Of a DNA stretch of 64,000 nt, positions 54,169 to 63,706 are shown in pieces. The DNA lies in the NCBI RefSeq assembly GCF_963677715.1, contig NZ_OY782493.1, positions 372,001 to 436,000 of the forward strand, written 5' to 3'. How positions within the stretch are numbered: position 1 is the stretch's first letter; every line of letters starts with the position of its first letter. The DNA comes from an uncultured Bacteroides sp. GTDB lineage: Bacteria > Bacteroidota > Bacteroidia > Bacteroidales > Bacteroidaceae. Under the pieces are notes generated by a model, which saw nothing but the letters and a program-made list of their open reading frames with translations, made no database searches and had not been told where the DNA came from. A program made the translations under genes and the position numbers.

Positions 54169-54228
54169 TAGCACGATAATAAAAATAAGATCTCAACAAA
54201 GACCCGTTACAGAAAAACAGAATAAAGA

Positions 54229-55083
54229 ATGAAAAAAGAATCAAAAGGGGCCCGGTTTACTCCTTCAAATTATCCGGAAGCGGTAGAAGCTAATATTCAA
54301 AAATATAAACGAGAGGGTATACGTTTACCTATGCGCCACATGCTGCGTACCGGCGAACAACTGGCTGGAATCAGGGAAAGTGCCCAAATTAATACAGCTT
54401 TATTGGAATACATTTCAGCCAACATCCACGAAGGAATGTCTACGGCGGAAATTGATCATATGGTATACGCTTTTACGACTGACCACGATGCAATTCCGGC
54501 GGATTTTCTTTATGAGGGGTATACTAAAAGTGTTTGTGTAAGCATCAATGATGTGGTATGTCACGGTGTACCCAGTACAAAAGAATTTTTAAAGAATGGA
54601 GATATTGTAAACGTAGATGTATCTACTATTTACAAAGGTTACTTTTCGGATGCATCACGAATGTATCTGATAGGGGAAGTAAGTCCGGAAATGCAACGAT
54701 TGGTGCAAATAAGCAAGGAATGCAGGGACATCGGTGTCGCTACTGCACAGCCTTGGGCGCGTTTGGGTGATGTGGGCGCTGCTATTCAGGAACATGCCGA
54801 GAAGAACGGTTACAGCGTGGTACAAGAATTCTGCGGACATGGCGTAGGCCTGAAATTTCATGAAGATCCGGATGTAGAGCCTATTGGTAAACGGGGAACG
54901 GGAATGATGATTGTGCCGGGGATGACATTTACTGTTGAACCGATGATTAATATGGGGCGACGTGAAATATTTATTGACGAAGCGGACGGATGGACAGTGT
55001 GCACGGACGACGGCTTACCTTCTGCTCAATGGGAAAGTATGATTCTGATTACAGAAAGCGGAAATGAGGTGCTGACGGAATAA
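54229..55083 (+). CDS. map: Methionine aminopeptidase (type I)
   Basis: 284 aa, with a ~35-residue N-terminal extension before the catalytic core. It removes initiator Met. The five metal ligands are visible: Asp in VNVDVSTI and SDASRMY, His in GHGVGLKFHEDP, Glu in FTVEPMINMG, and Glu in WESMILIT. CVSINDVVCHGVPS near 103 is the substrate loop. Bacteroidetes often have more than one Map; another copy near the ribosomal genes is possible outside this window. Confidence 0.95.
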   Translation: MKKESKGARFTPSNYPEAVEANIQKYKREGIRLPMRHMLRTGEQLAGIRESAQINTALLEYISANIHEGMSTAEIDHMVYAFTTDHDAIPADFLYEGYTKSVCVSINDVVCHGVPSTKEFLKNGDIVNVDVSTIYKGYFSDASRMYLIGEVSPEMQRLVQISKECRDIGVATAQPWARLGDVGAAIQEHAEKNGYSVVQEFCGHGVGLKFHEDPDVEPIGKRGTGMMIVPGMTFTVEPMINMGRREIFIDEADGWTVCTDDGLPSAQWESMILITESGNEVLTE

Positions 55084-55240
55084 AATATATTCGGTGCTGA
55101 CAGGTAAGTTGACGACGATAGTCAATTGCGGATCATGGTCTATAAATATAAGTCGTGGCAGTGTAACAGCCACAAGCGAAACTACTCAGTGAAATTATTC
55201 GTTTTTGATATTGAAAGGAGTTGAGCTGGGGTATGGTCAT

Positions 55241-55304
55241 AAAAAAAGGAGCAACGCTTTGCTCCAACCTTTGTTAACCTTAAATCTAATACTATGAAAA
55301 ACAC
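55241..55304 (-). ncRNA. Candidate DonS-like antisense small RNA
   Basis: A near-ideal promoter at 55309-55339 faces left. The predicted ~64-nt RNA ends with a 7-bp hairpin (GGAGCAA/TTTGCTCC arms, 55248-55265) followed by seven U's (55241-55247). No open frame is inside. On the opposite strand the DNA reads TTAACCTTAAATCTAATACT then ATGAAAAACAC, which I recall as a common leader/start of susC-type genes. DonS-type sRNAs of Bacteroides are antisense to exactly such leaders. Family membership is by layout and remembered sequence, not by alignment. The hairpin also could end the exported YhcH-type gene transcript. Confidence 0.55.
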
Positions 55305-55368
55305 ACTGCAAATATACGGGTTTTTGAGTAACCTGCAAATAATAGAGCAGATAACGTGTGTTATATAA
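55294..55368 (+). pseudogene. Vestigial SusC-like start (24 codons)
   Basis: ATG at 55294 opens MKNTLQIYGFLSNLQIIEQI and stops at 55366-55368. The first codons and the leader before them resemble starts of SusC transporters, but no TonB-barrel follows. It may be the remnant of a polysaccharide-utilization gene after deletion, or simply the complementary strand of a conserved sRNA. No plus-strand promoter is evident. Confidence 0.3.
55309..55339 (-). promoter_or_regulatory. Consensus promoter of the small RNA
   Basis: On the minus strand TTTG (55336-55339), exactly 19 nt, then TATATTTG (55309-55316). Both boxes and the spacing match the Bacteroides consensus without deviation. Confidence 0.75.
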
Positions 55369-55447
55369 CATAGATTAATATTTGTTGCTTCCAATTCTAT
55401 TTTTATTAAGGAAATAGGCGGTGCAATGCTTGGCTGTATAACTTTTT

Positions 55448-56068
55448 TTAAGGTAAATACTCAATCTTGGCTACTATAAGCCGTACAACCTCTTCTTTCT
55501 TTGCTTTGACCATTGCCAGATGATAGTTTTGAGGGAAGAATAAAAAGAAGAAATCGGGGCGGGAATCTACAAATTTAATCTTTTTCGCTTTATAATGAAT
55601 GACATCCGGTTTATATTCACTTATGGGAGTGGCATCTTTCGGATTAATCAACCCGAAGCGTTCGGTTCCTCTGGCTACGTACTGAAAATCAATATACTGA
55701 CGATGTGATTCTATTTGGCTTTTGCTTGCATCGCGCGTTTTGCTGTCGGATACCTTGATAAAACAGCGTTTGCCATCTATTTCGTATGTTCCTTCGGGCA
55801 TGGTAAGCAGGTCGTTCTGGGCAAGCCAGCGGAACATTTTATCCCAGAGTTCTTTGTTTTTGTGATACTGCGTGGCAAACTCTACGCAGTTGGTAGCCTT
55901 GTAAGGCACGGGTGCGAAGCCATTGGCCCATTCTTTTGTTTTGCACCATTTTTTAGCCTCTTTCTTGTTCCATGATGGATTTTCGGCCAGGGCATTAGAT
56001 AAGAAAGCACACAGAACGAAGAGTAAGCCGACGCTTAGCAATCTTCTTGAAAAGGATTTGTTTTTCAT
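55448..56068 (-). CDS. Exported YhcH/YjgK/YiaL (DUF386) family protein
   Basis: 206 aa from the ATG at 56068 (a start six codons upstream is less likely because it delays the signal peptide). Residues about 5-28 (RRLLSVGLLFVLCAFLSNALA) are a signal peptide, so it is periplasmic or lipid-independent secreted. The mature part, from about 55 on, has the family's cupin-like features: ESHRQYIDFQYVARGTERFG and FFLFFPQNYHLAMV, with the histidines that bind metal. Relatives are often cytoplasmic and near sialic-acid or sugar-acid genes; the export signal is unusual. The substrate is unknown. Confidence 0.85.
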   Translation of the reverse strand: MKNKSFSRRLLSVGLLFVLCAFLSNALAENPSWNKKEAKKWCKTKEWANGFAPVPYKATNCVEFATQYHKNKELWDKMFRWLAQNDLLTMPEGTYEIDGKRCFIKVSDSKTRDASKSQIESHRQYIDFQYVARGTERFGLINPKDATPISEYKPDVIHYKAKKIKFVDSRPDFFFLFFPQNYHLAMVKAKKEEVVRLIVAKIEYLP

Positions 56069-56196
56069 TTTACGGGTTTTTATCAATAAACATATTTTTC
56101 TTCTCAGCGCGCTAAGTTACGTATTTTTAAAAAATAAAAGAGCGTGTTTTACGTTCATTTCTTTGTGAATTTGGTAGGAAAACAGCTTTTAAATTG

Positions 56197-56204
56197 TACT
56201 TTTG
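56197..56204 (+). promoter_or_regulatory. -7 promoter element of uraA
   Basis: TACTTTTG followed by C, 26 nt before the ATG at 56231. It excludes the in-frame start at 56144, which lies upstream. Confidence 0.65.
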
Positions 56205-56230
56205 CCCTCAAAACACACTTATCTTCATTT

Positions 56231-57418
56231 ATGGATTCAAACAATCTTTCTCCTTTGCGTAAAGGGGTGGTAGGAGTACAGTTTCTTTTTGTGGCTTTTG
56301 GTGCCACGGTACTTGTACCTTTACTCGTGGGGCTCGACCCATCTACAGCCCTGTTCACAGCCGGTATCGGTACTCTTATCTTCCATTTGGTAACGAAGGG
56401 AAAAGTTCCTATTTTCTTAGGCAGTAGCTTTGCTTTTATAGCTCCGATTGTTAAGGCTACGGAACTTTACGGATTATCAGGAACCCTGTCGGGCATGGTG
56501 GGCGTGGCGTTGGTCTATTTTTTGATGAGTGCGCTGGTTAAATGGCAGGGAATAAAACTGATTGACCGGCTGTTTCCGCCGGTGGTTATCGGTCCGGTAA
56601 TTATGCTTATCGGTTTGTCTCTGGCCGGCACGGGTGTGAACATGGCAAAGGAAAACTGGACACTGGCTTTGTTGTCTTTGGGCACAGCCGTTGTGGTAAC
56701 CATTCGTGCTAAGGGACTTTTGAAATTAATACCTATATTCTGTGGCATTATAGTGGGCTATGTGTCTGCCTTGCTGTTCTTTAACGTCGATTTATCGGGA
56801 ATACGCGATGCTGCCTGGTTCAGCCTGCCTCAATTTACCTTTCCCGCTTTCTCATGGGAACCCATATTGTATATGATGCCTGTAGCTATAGCCCCTGTAA
56901 TAGAGCATATCGGTGATGTGTATGTAGTGAATACTGTGACCGGAAAGGATTTTGTGAAAGATCCCGGCTTGCACCGCACTTTGTTGGGCGACGGATTGGC
57001 TTGCTTTGTTGCCGGATTCCTTGGAGGACCTCCTGTTACCACTTATTCGGAAGTAACGGGTGCCATGTCGCTCACGAAGGTAACCAATCCGCAGGTTATT
57101 CGTATTGCTGCCGTTTCAGCTATCGTATTTTCTGTTATCGGTAAGGTTAGTGCTTTGCTGAAATCAATACCCAATGCAGTGTTGGGCGGCATTATGCTTT
57201 TGCTTTTCGGTACCATTGCCTCTGCGGGAGTGGCCAATATAGTGAATAATTGCGTGGATTTGAGCCGTACACGTAATATTATCATTTTTTCGCTGACACT
57301 TACAATCGGTATTGGCGGTGTTGTACTTACTTGGGGCAATTTCTCCCTTTCGGGCATTGGGCTTTCGGCTCTTGTGGGAGTAGGGCTGAATTTGATCTTA
57401 CCTCAGGAGAAAGCATAA
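56231..57418 (+). CDS. uraA: Uracil permease (NCS2 family)
   Basis: 395 aa from the ATG at 56231. An integral membrane uracil-proton symporter. About 14 hydrophobic segments are visible. The NCS2 substrate-site acidic residues are in [14 protein letters not shown] (near 215) and the following loop has [20 protein letters not shown] (near 261-280), which is diagnostic of uracil/xanthine carriers. [22 protein letters not shown] at the N-terminus is typical of UraA. It is monocistronic. Confidence 0.95.
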   Translation: MDSNNLSPLRKGVVGVQFLFVAFGATVLVPLLVGLDPSTALFTAGIGTLIFHLVTKGKVPIFLGSSFAFIAPIVKATELYGLSGTLSGMVGVALVYFLMSALVKWQGIKLIDRLFPPVVIGPVIMLIGLSLAGTGVNMAKENWTLALLSLGTAVVVTIRAKGLLKLIPIFCGIIVGYVSALLFFNVDLSGIRDAAWFSLPQFTFPAFSWEPILYMMPVAIAPVIEHIGDVYVVNTVTGKDFVKDPGLHRTLLGDGLACFVAGFLGGPPVTTYSEVTGAMSLTKVTNPQVIRIAAVSAIVFSVIGKVSALLKSIPNAVLGGIMLLLFGTIASAGVANIVNNCVDLSRTRNIIIFSLTLTIGIGGVVLTWGNFSLSGIGLSALVGVGLNLILPQEKA

Positions 57419-57444
57419 AGGAATTATTTTTGTACAAACGCAAT

Positions 57445-57502
57445 AAAGCCGAAACATCAACGCATTGAATTCTTAAGTTCTGTGCGTCGACGTTTCGGCT
57501 TT
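57445..57502. terminator. Bidirectional terminator between uraA and hcp
   Basis: AAAGCCGAAAC (57445-57455) pairs perfectly with GTTTCGGCTTT (57492-57502), with ACGCA/TGCGT pairing inside. A T-run follows on the plus strand. The two genes are convergent. Confidence 0.85.
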
Positions 57503-57540
57503 TTTCGTAATAAGGCTATGAAAATAATCTTTTGTGTAAC

Positions 57541-59172
57541 CTAGCTCAGAAATCGGGCAATATCTTCGTCGGCCGTACTGATGCCGCCTATACCGAAATT
57601 ATCTACAAGAACTTGTGTTACGTTGGGCGATAAAAAGGCAGGAAGGGTAGGGCCGAGATGAATTTTTTTCACTCCCAGATGTAGCAGAGCCAATAGCACT
57701 ATGACGGCTTTTTGTTCGTACCAGGCAATGTTATACACAATCGGCAAGTCATTGATGTCATCCAATCCGAATACTTCTTGTAATTTCATTGCAATCACGG
57801 CCAAAGAATAGCTGTCGTTGCATTGGCCTGCATCCAGCACACGTGGAATGCCGTTAATATCGCCCAGCGGAAGCTTGTTATAACGATATTTGGCACAACC
57901 GGCGGTGAGAATTACGGTATCTTTAGGTAATGTCTCGGCAAATTCGGTGTAGTAACTGCGGCTTTTCATACGACCATCACATCCGGCCATAACGAAGAAC
58001 TTACTGATGGCTCCGCTTTTCACTGCATCTACCACCTTGTCTGCCAAAGCCAGTACCTGTGCATGGGCAAAACCGCCGACGATGGTTCCGCTTTCAATCT
58101 CTACAGGCGGTTGGCAACGTTTAGCATGCTCAATGATAGCGGAAAAGTCTTTAGGTTGCCCCCCTTTGCGTTCTGCAATATGAATGGCGCCTTCCAGTCC
58201 TGAAGCACCGGTGGTATAAATGCGATCTTTGTAAGTTGCCTTTGATGTTGGAGGTACAATGCAGTTGGTGGTAAACAGTATGGGGCCGTTAAAACTTTCG
58301 AACTCTTCTTTTTGCTTCCACCAGGCATTTCCATAATTTCCCACCAAGTGTTTATGTTTCTTTAGGTACGGATAGTAGTGTGCCGGAAGCATTTCGCTAT
58401 GGGTATATACGTCGATACCCGTACCTTCGGTTTGTTGTAGCAGTTCCTCTAAATCTTTCAGGTCGTGCCCGCTAACCAGAATGCCCGGATTACCCTGAAC
58501 CCCGATGTTGACTTCGGATAGTTCCGGATTTCCATAGTGGCCGGTATTGGCGGCATCGAGTTGCGCCATGGCTGTTACACCATATTTTCCGGTTTCCAGT
58601 GTGAGAGCAATCAGTTCATCAACCGAAATATCTTCGCGGGTAATTTCGGCTAAGGCACGTTGCATAAAAGCAAATATCTGGGGATCTTCGGAATCCAGAT
58701 TGTAAGCATGCTCTACGTATGCTGCCATGCCTTTGATGCCGTAATGCACCAATTCTTTCAGTGAGCGTATATCTTCGTTTGTAGTGCGCATCACACCTAC
58801 GCTTTTTGATTTCTCTTCAAACTCTTCTTCCGTACCATCCCATACACACTCGTCGGGAGCATTGGCTAATGTTACTTCCTGGGCCAGTTTGTTTCTCAGA
58901 ACCAGTCCGCTCTTTATTTTTTCGATGATGGCTGCTTTGTCAAAATTGGCATTGGTAATGGTGATAAACAATCCGTCGAATACAAATTTATCGGCTTCGG
59001 CCGACGGCTTCCCTGCTTTGCGAAGTTCTTGATTGTAAACAGCAACTCCTCTTACAACGAATAGCAGAAGGTCTTGCATATTGGCCACCTCGGGCGTTTT
59101 TCCACATACACCGCTCAACGTGCAACCGGTGCCTTTGGCGGCTTCCTGACATTGAAAACAGAACATACTCAT
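57541..59172 (-). CDS. hcp: Hydroxylamine reductase (hybrid-cluster protein)
   Basis: 543 aa. The N-terminal cysteines are Cys5, Cys8, Cys17 and Cys23 (C-x2-C-x8-C-x5-C), the 4Fe-4S pattern of class I Hcp from strict anaerobes. Ligands of the hybrid Fe-S-O cluster lie later, including [37 protein letters not shown] and a Glu/Cys in the C-terminal third. The protein reduces hydroxylamine and acts as a nitric-oxide reductase in vivo in enterics. It lies 101 nt after a Crp/Fnr regulator with a palindrome in between, which fits induction by nitrosative stress. Confidence 0.96.
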   Translation of the reverse strand: MSMFCFQCQEAAKGTGCTLSGVCGKTPEVANMQDLLLFVVRGVAVYNQELRKAGKPSAEADKFVFDGLFITITNANFDKAAIIEKIKSGLVLRNKLAQEVTLANAPDECVWDGTEEEFEEKSKSVGVMRTTNEDIRSLKELVHYGIKGMAAYVEHAYNLDSEDPQIFAFMQRALAEITREDISVDELIALTLETGKYGVTAMAQLDAANTGHYGNPELSEVNIGVQGNPGILVSGHDLKDLEELLQQTEGTGIDVYTHSEMLPAHYYPYLKKHKHLVGNYGNAWWKQKEEFESFNGPILFTTNCIVPPTSKATYKDRIYTTGASGLEGAIHIAERKGGQPKDFSAIIEHAKRCQPPVEIESGTIVGGFAHAQVLALADKVVDAVKSGAISKFFVMAGCDGRMKSRSYYTEFAETLPKDTVILTAGCAKYRYNKLPLGDINGIPRVLDAGQCNDSYSLAVIAMKLQEVFGLDDINDLPIVYNIAWYEQKAVIVLLALLHLGVKKIHLGPTLPAFLSPNVTQVLVDNFGIGGISTADEDIARFLS

Positions 59173-59208
59173 AATCTTTACGTATTAATAGGGTTATTAA
59201 CTTTGATG

Positions 59209-59254
59209 CAAAGATAGAGTGTTGGCATGAGGAAGTTCTGTAACCAATGTTACA
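59209..59254 (-). promoter_or_regulatory. hcp promoter with Crp/Fnr-type operator
   Basis: TATCTTTG on the minus strand (59209-59216) matches the -7 consensus. The palindrome TGTAAC-CAAT-GTTACA lies at 59239-59254. Its centre would be about 45 nt upstream of the transcription start, a position used by Crp/Fnr activators. The adjacent regulator gene is the probable ligand; the motif occurs nowhere else in the window as a full palindrome. Confidence 0.7.
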
Positions 59255-59273
59255 ACACGCAACTTTTATTTCA

Positions 59274-59936
59274 TTACTTAATCAAAATCTTTAGTGCTTC
59301 CTTGTTCAGAATGGTCATTTGTTTTCTGTCGACTAGGATGAGGCCGTCGTGTTGCATGTGCCCCAGTTCCCGTGCCAGAGAAGGTCGGGATATTCCGAAA
59401 TAATCTGCCAGTTCCTGTTGTGAGCGATCCATAAGAAACCTGTCACCCTGTGCCGAAAGTCGTAACAGATAAGAAGCGAGCTTCTGCCGGATGGTTTTGA
59501 AGGAGAGAAAGAAAAGCTTGTCCGCCAACGTATGAGCGTAGTTGGCCGAGAGATTCATGTAGTTTTCCAGAAATGTTTCGTTGCGACGGAATAGGCTCAG
59601 TATGCTTTCTTTGGGAATAACGATTGCTTCCGTCGGTTCATTGGCTGTTACCTCTACCGGATACCGGTTGGCTGCACCAAAGAGAAAAAGGGGAGCGATG
59701 GCCCGTGGAGCGGTAATGTCTTCTATCTTGATCAGCCGGCCCGAATAGTCGATCATTTCGCCACGCACGCTCCCTTTAATCAGAATAACGAGGCGGTTGC
59801 ATACATCGCCCTGGCTGGCAAGGATCTCTCCTTTGGCATATGCCTTTACACGATAAGTCAGTCCGTTAAAATCTTTGTTCAGTTGGGCGGCGGAGATATG
59901 ATGGAAAAGCGGGTTTGATAGTAGTTCTTCTAACAT
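59274..59936 (-). CDS. Crp/Fnr-family transcription regulator (HcpR-like)
   Basis: 220 aa. Residues about 10-130 form a cyclic-nucleotide-type beta-barrel (YAKGEILASQGDVCNRLVILIKGSVRGE), then a long dimer helix, then a winged helix with QQELADYFGISRPSLARELGHMQ (about 168-190). There are no N-terminal cysteines as in Fnr, so it does not hold that 4Fe-4S cluster; an HcpR-type heme or other sensing mode is possible. Location just upstream of hcp on the same strand, with a Crp-type palindrome between, gives it the likely role of controlling hcp. Confidence 0.88.
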   Translation of the reverse strand: MLEELLSNPLFHHISAAQLNKDFNGLTYRVKAYAKGEILASQGDVCNRLVILIKGSVRGEMIDYSGRLIKIEDITAPRAIAPLFLFGAANRYPVEVTANEPTEAIVIPKESILSLFRRNETFLENYMNLSANYAHTLADKLFFLSFKTIRQKLASYLLRLSAQGDRFLMDRSQQELADYFGISRPSLARELGHMQHDGLILVDRKQMTILNKEALKILIK

Positions 59937-60050
59937 TTTTCGACAGGGATTTATTTAAACTTCAACAAAAAAACCGTATCGTTTGTTTGGAAGGGCGGTT
60001 CGGTAACTCACTCGCAGCACGATGCCGGTTTTGCTCATCGCACTATTCAT

Positions 60051-61412
60051 CTATTCGACGGTAGCATAGTGGCGAGCATTACGACGCAGGTAGATTATTA
60101 AACAAAGAATGGCGGTGAAGAAGGCAAAAAAGTCGGAGGTAGGCATGCTCATCCATACTCCGCTAACCCCATAGTGCCGGGGAAGAATAATCAGGAAGGG
60201 TAACAGATATACCAGTTGGCGCGAAAGAGAAAGGAAGATGCTGACTTTTACTTTCCCGATACTCTGAAAGAAGTTGGATATTACAATCTGGCAACCGACA
60301 AATGGGAACAGCATGATGGTGATTCGCAGACCGGCGGCCGCCATGTTTATCAATTCTTTATTGTCTGTAAACATAGATGAAACAAGATGAGGGCAGAATT
60401 CGCAGACAAGAAATCCTGTAGTGGTTATGGATACGCCGGTAATAATGCCTAATCGCAAAGCCTCTTTTACGCGTTTCATCGCCTTCGCCCCGTAGTTATA
60501 GCCTATTATAGGTTGTAAACCCATTGTCAGTCCCATAACGATCATTACAAAGAGTGTCATCAGGCGGTTAATAATGCCGTAAGCGCCGATAGCCATGTCG
60601 CCTCCGTGTTTCTGGAGGCTCACATTGATAACAACGATAATGGTACATGTGCATAGATTCATTAAGAAGGGAGCCAACCCGATGGAGAATATTTTTCCGA
60701 TGATGTGGCGATTCATCTTCCAGAAATCAGCGCGCAGATGAACATAGCTGTTTTGATTGATGAAATGGCTTAATACCCATACCATACCTATGAATTGAGA
60801 TGTTACGGTAGCTATGGCAGCACCACGAATGCCCCAATGAAAATGAAAAATAAAAATAGGAGCGAGAATGATATTAGCCACTACCGTTACCATGGAGGTG
60901 AGCATCGCTTTTTTAGGATAACCTGTGGCACGCATCACATTGTTGAGGCCTATCATAATATATGATATAGGCGTTCCGATGAGAATAACCTGCATAAAGT
61001 CTCGCGCATAAGGTAAGGTTACTGTACTGGCACCAAAGAAAAGAAGAATGTTGTCTAAGTAGATAAATGATAATGTACCGAAGAAAATAGCGTTTGTGAT
61101 GCAGAGCATGAGGGTGTTGCCTAATACCTTCGTTGCCCCGTTCAAATCTTTCTGTCCCAGGCGTATGGAAGAAATCGTAGCTCCACCACCCGCTACAAGG
61201 GTGCAAAAAGCCATTACCAAATTCATAAAAGGAAATGTAATGGCGAGTCCTGATATGGCCATGGCACCTACTCCGTGGCCGATAAAAATGCTGTCTATGA
61301 TGTTGTAAAGTGAAGTGACTGTCATGCCGATAATGGCGGGGATAGAGTATTGTAATAGCAGCTTTGCAATGCTTTCTGTACCGAGCCTATGTGGATTGTT
61401 TTGTTGTGACAT
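60051..61412 (-). CDS. MATE-family efflux transporter
   Basis: 453 aa with twelve membrane helices in two homologous halves, MSQQNNPHRLGTESIAKLLL being the cytosolic start. Motifs such as IPAIIGMTVTSLYNIIDSIFIGHGVG and MGLQPIIGYNYGA (near 160 and 290 for the repeats) are typical of DinF/NorM-type Na+- or H+-coupled exporters of drugs or metabolites. The specific substrate is unknown. It precedes the Crp/Fnr gene on the same strand with a 114-nt gap, so co-transcription is uncertain. Confidence 0.92.
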   Translation of the reverse strand: MSQQNNPHRLGTESIAKLLLQYSIPAIIGMTVTSLYNIIDSIFIGHGVGAMAISGLAITFPFMNLVMAFCTLVAGGGATISSIRLGQKDLNGATKVLGNTLMLCITNAIFFGTLSFIYLDNILLFFGASTVTLPYARDFMQVILIGTPISYIMIGLNNVMRATGYPKKAMLTSMVTVVANIILAPIFIFHFHWGIRGAAIATVTSQFIGMVWVLSHFINQNSYVHLRADFWKMNRHIIGKIFSIGLAPFLMNLCTCTIIVVINVSLQKHGGDMAIGAYGIINRLMTLFVMIVMGLTMGLQPIIGYNYGAKAMKRVKEALRLGIITGVSITTTGFLVCEFCPHLVSSMFTDNKELINMAAAGLRITIMLFPFVGCQIVISNFFQSIGKVKVSIFLSLSRQLVYLLPFLIILPRHYGVSGVWMSMPTSDFFAFFTAILCLIIYLRRNARHYATVE

Positions 61413-61542
61413 GCGTTTTCCTTTTCGATTTTTTAAGTCGACAAAGATAACAAATATTTGTCTCTTCCAATGATTATTCGGAACTTTGGGCTCTTGTAGA
61501 ACGTTCTGTTTAATGATTATTTAGTTTTATAAGGTAAAAGAA

Positions 61543-62187
61543 ATGGATGAATTAAAAACGATAGCTGCATTATTTGATTTTGATGGTGTGATAATGGATA
61601 CCGAAGGACAGTATACTGTTTTTTGGGATGAACAGGGTAGAAAGTATCTTAATGTGGCCGATTTTGGGACACAGATCAAAGGACAAACACTTGGCCAGAT
61701 ATATGATAAGCATTTTGCCGGAATGCATGATGCTCAGCAACAAATACGTTTGGAACTGGATGCTTTTGAGGGAAATATGGTATTTGAATACATACCCGGG
61801 GCTGAGGCTTTCTTAGCAGATTTGCGTAGTAATGGAGTGAAAATAGCAATGGTTACCAGTTCTAATGAAAAGAAGATGGGCAATGTCTATCGTTCTCATC
61901 CGCGATTATCAGAGAAGTTCGATCGCATTATCACGGCCGATCTCTTTACTCATTCGAAGCCTAATCCGGAGTGTTTTTTGCTGGGAATGAACCTGTTTGG
62001 AGCTACTGCGGGGAATACTTTTGTTTTTGAAGATTCCTTTCATGGATTACAGGCGGGCATGTCTTCCGGTGCTACGGTTATTGGCTTGGCCACCACTAAT
62101 ACCCGTGAAGCAATAGCGGCTAAAGCACATTTTATAATTGATGATTTTACCGGAATGAATTTTCACAAATTAATGAGCCTTCTTTAG
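61543..62187 (+). CDS. HAD-superfamily hydrolase (phosphoglucomutase-like)
   Basis: 214 aa. Motif I is FDFDGVIMDTE (residues about 12-22), motif II MVTSSNEKK (near 105), Lys in HSKPNPECFL (near 145) and motif III VFEDSFHGLQAG (near 167). The cap is inserted after motif I, the subclass IA layout of beta-phosphoglucomutases and small-sugar phosphatases. The substrate is not predictable. It is alone between the MATE gene (divergent) and the NADH dehydrogenase gene. Confidence 0.9.
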   Translation: MDELKTIAALFDFDGVIMDTEGQYTVFWDEQGRKYLNVADFGTQIKGQTLGQIYDKHFAGMHDAQQQIRLELDAFEGNMVFEYIPGAEAFLADLRSNGVKIAMVTSSNEKKMGNVYRSHPRLSEKFDRIITADLFTHSKPNPECFLLGMNLFGATAGNTFVFEDSFHGLQAGMSSGATVIGLATTNTREAIAAKAHFIIDDFTGMNFHKLMSLL

Positions 62188-62343
62188 AGTGCACTTTTAT
62201 GCCTTATTAAAATTCTCTCTTGTATTTGGGGAGTGGATTGATTATTTATACTTTGTTGTATTAAAAATATTATATTGTTTTTTTGAACTGTGAACAACGA
62301 TGGTTAGCAAGTGTTTTCATACTATAATTCAAATAATATAATT

Positions 62344-63621
62344 ATGAAAATTCTAGTTCCGGACTCAGATAAAAAAAGAATTATTATTGTTGGTGGTGGT
62401 TTCGGTGGCCTGGCTTTAGCCGATAAATTGTGTAACGGAATCTTTCAGGTAGTTCTGATTGACAGACACAATTACCATCAGTTTCAGCCTTTATTATATC
62501 AAGTGGCATCGGCCGGATTAGAGCCTAGTGCCATCTCTTTTCCTTTTAGAAAGAACTTCAGAAAGAAGAAGGAGTTTTACTTTAGAATGACTGAAGTAAC
62601 GAAAATAAATTCTGATAAACACAGCATTGAAACGCCTATCGGTAGCTTGGATTACGATTATTTGGTGATTGCAGCCGGTACGACGACTAATTTTTTCGGC
62701 AATGAAGTGATAAAGAAGGTTGCACTACCAATGAAAAGTGTAGAAGAGGCTATCAATTTGCGTAATACTTTACTGATAAACCTTGAAAAGGCGCTCGATA
62801 GTCATGATTCTCAGAAGAGACGGTCACTGCTAAATATTGTGATCGTAGGAGGAGGAGCAACAGGGGTTGAAATTGCCGGTGCGCTGTCAGAAATGAAGAG
62901 ATATATTTTGCCTGAGGACTATCCTGATTTGAAAGATGAAGAGATGAATATCTACCTCATTGAGGGTTCCGATCGTTTATTGGCGGTAATGTCTGAAGAA
63001 GCATCTGCTCATGCACTTCGTTTTTTGACCGATATGGGAATAACAGTGATCTTGAATAAGCATGCGATTGATTATCGGGACGGTAATGTGATACTAAGCG
63101 ATGGTGAGTCTTTACTGACCAACACATTGATTTGGGTAAGTGGTGTTATTGCCGAACGTTTTGATAATATTTCTCCTGAATTAATGGGGCATGGAGGCCG
63201 ACTTCTTGTCAATGAATTCAATCAGTTGCAGGGATATCGGGATATATTTGCTATCGGAGATATTTGTTTGCAAACCGAAGCAACGTATCCCAAAGGGCAT
63301 CCTCAGGTGGCTCCGGTAGCTATTCAGCAGGGTGAATTATTGGCTGAAAACTTAAAGAGGATGGAACAGGGAGAGTTATTGAAACCTTTTATGTATAAAG
63401 ATAAAGGGACTTTGGCTACTGTGGGACGGAATAAGGCCGTTGCCGATATAAAAAAGATAAGGTTGCAGGGCTTTCTGGCATGGGCAGTGTGGCTGCTTGT
63501 GCATCTGCGTTCTATTTTGGGCGTGAAGAATAAATTGATGGTTCTCTTTAATTGGATTTGGAATTATGTGATGTATGATCAGTCTGTCAGGTTCATTTTT
63601 CGATCTAATCCTAAGCACTAA
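62344..63621 (+). CDS. ndh: Type II NADH dehydrogenase (non-proton-pumping)
   Basis: 425 aa from the ATG at 62344 (an in-frame start 33 nt upstream lacks a good context). Two dinucleotide folds are present: IIIVGGGFGGLALADKLC (FAD, near 14-31) and NIVIVGGGATGVEIAGAL (NADH, near 170-187). HNYHQFQPLLYQVASAGLEPS near 54 is the NDH-2 quinone-site signature. FAIGDICLQ near 305 binds FAD. The C-terminal ~60 residues have a hydrophobic segment (GFLAWAVWLLVHLRSILG) that anchors it to the inner membrane. It passes electrons from NADH to menaquinone. Confidence 0.93.
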   Translation: MKILVPDSDKKRIIIVGGGFGGLALADKLCNGIFQVVLIDRHNYHQFQPLLYQVASAGLEPSAISFPFRKNFRKKKEFYFRMTEVTKINSDKHSIETPIGSLDYDYLVIAAGTTTNFFGNEVIKKVALPMKSVEEAINLRNTLLINLEKALDSHDSQKRRSLLNIVIVGGGATGVEIAGALSEMKRYILPEDYPDLKDEEMNIYLIEGSDRLLAVMSEEASAHALRFLTDMGITVILNKHAIDYRDGNVILSDGESLLTNTLIWVSGVIAERFDNISPELMGHGGRLLVNEFNQLQGYRDIFAIGDICLQTEATYPKGHPQVAPVAIQQGELLAENLKRMEQGELLKPFMYKDKGTLATVGRNKAVADIKKIRLQGFLAWAVWLLVHLRSILGVKNKLMVLFNWIWNYVMYDQSVRFIFRSNPKH

Positions 63622-63667
63622 TAGTACTATTTTTCGGGATTTATTTCTTCATTCCGTATGAATGCTA

Positions 63668-63675
63668 TAACTTTG
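63668..63675 (+). promoter_or_regulatory. -7 promoter element of panB
   Basis: TAACTTTG followed by C, 31 nt before the panB ATG. Matches TAnnTTTG. The -33 region reads TTTC at about the right distance. Confidence 0.6.
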
Positions 63676-63706
63676 CACGAAATTTGGAACATTAACATTA
63701 TAAGTT

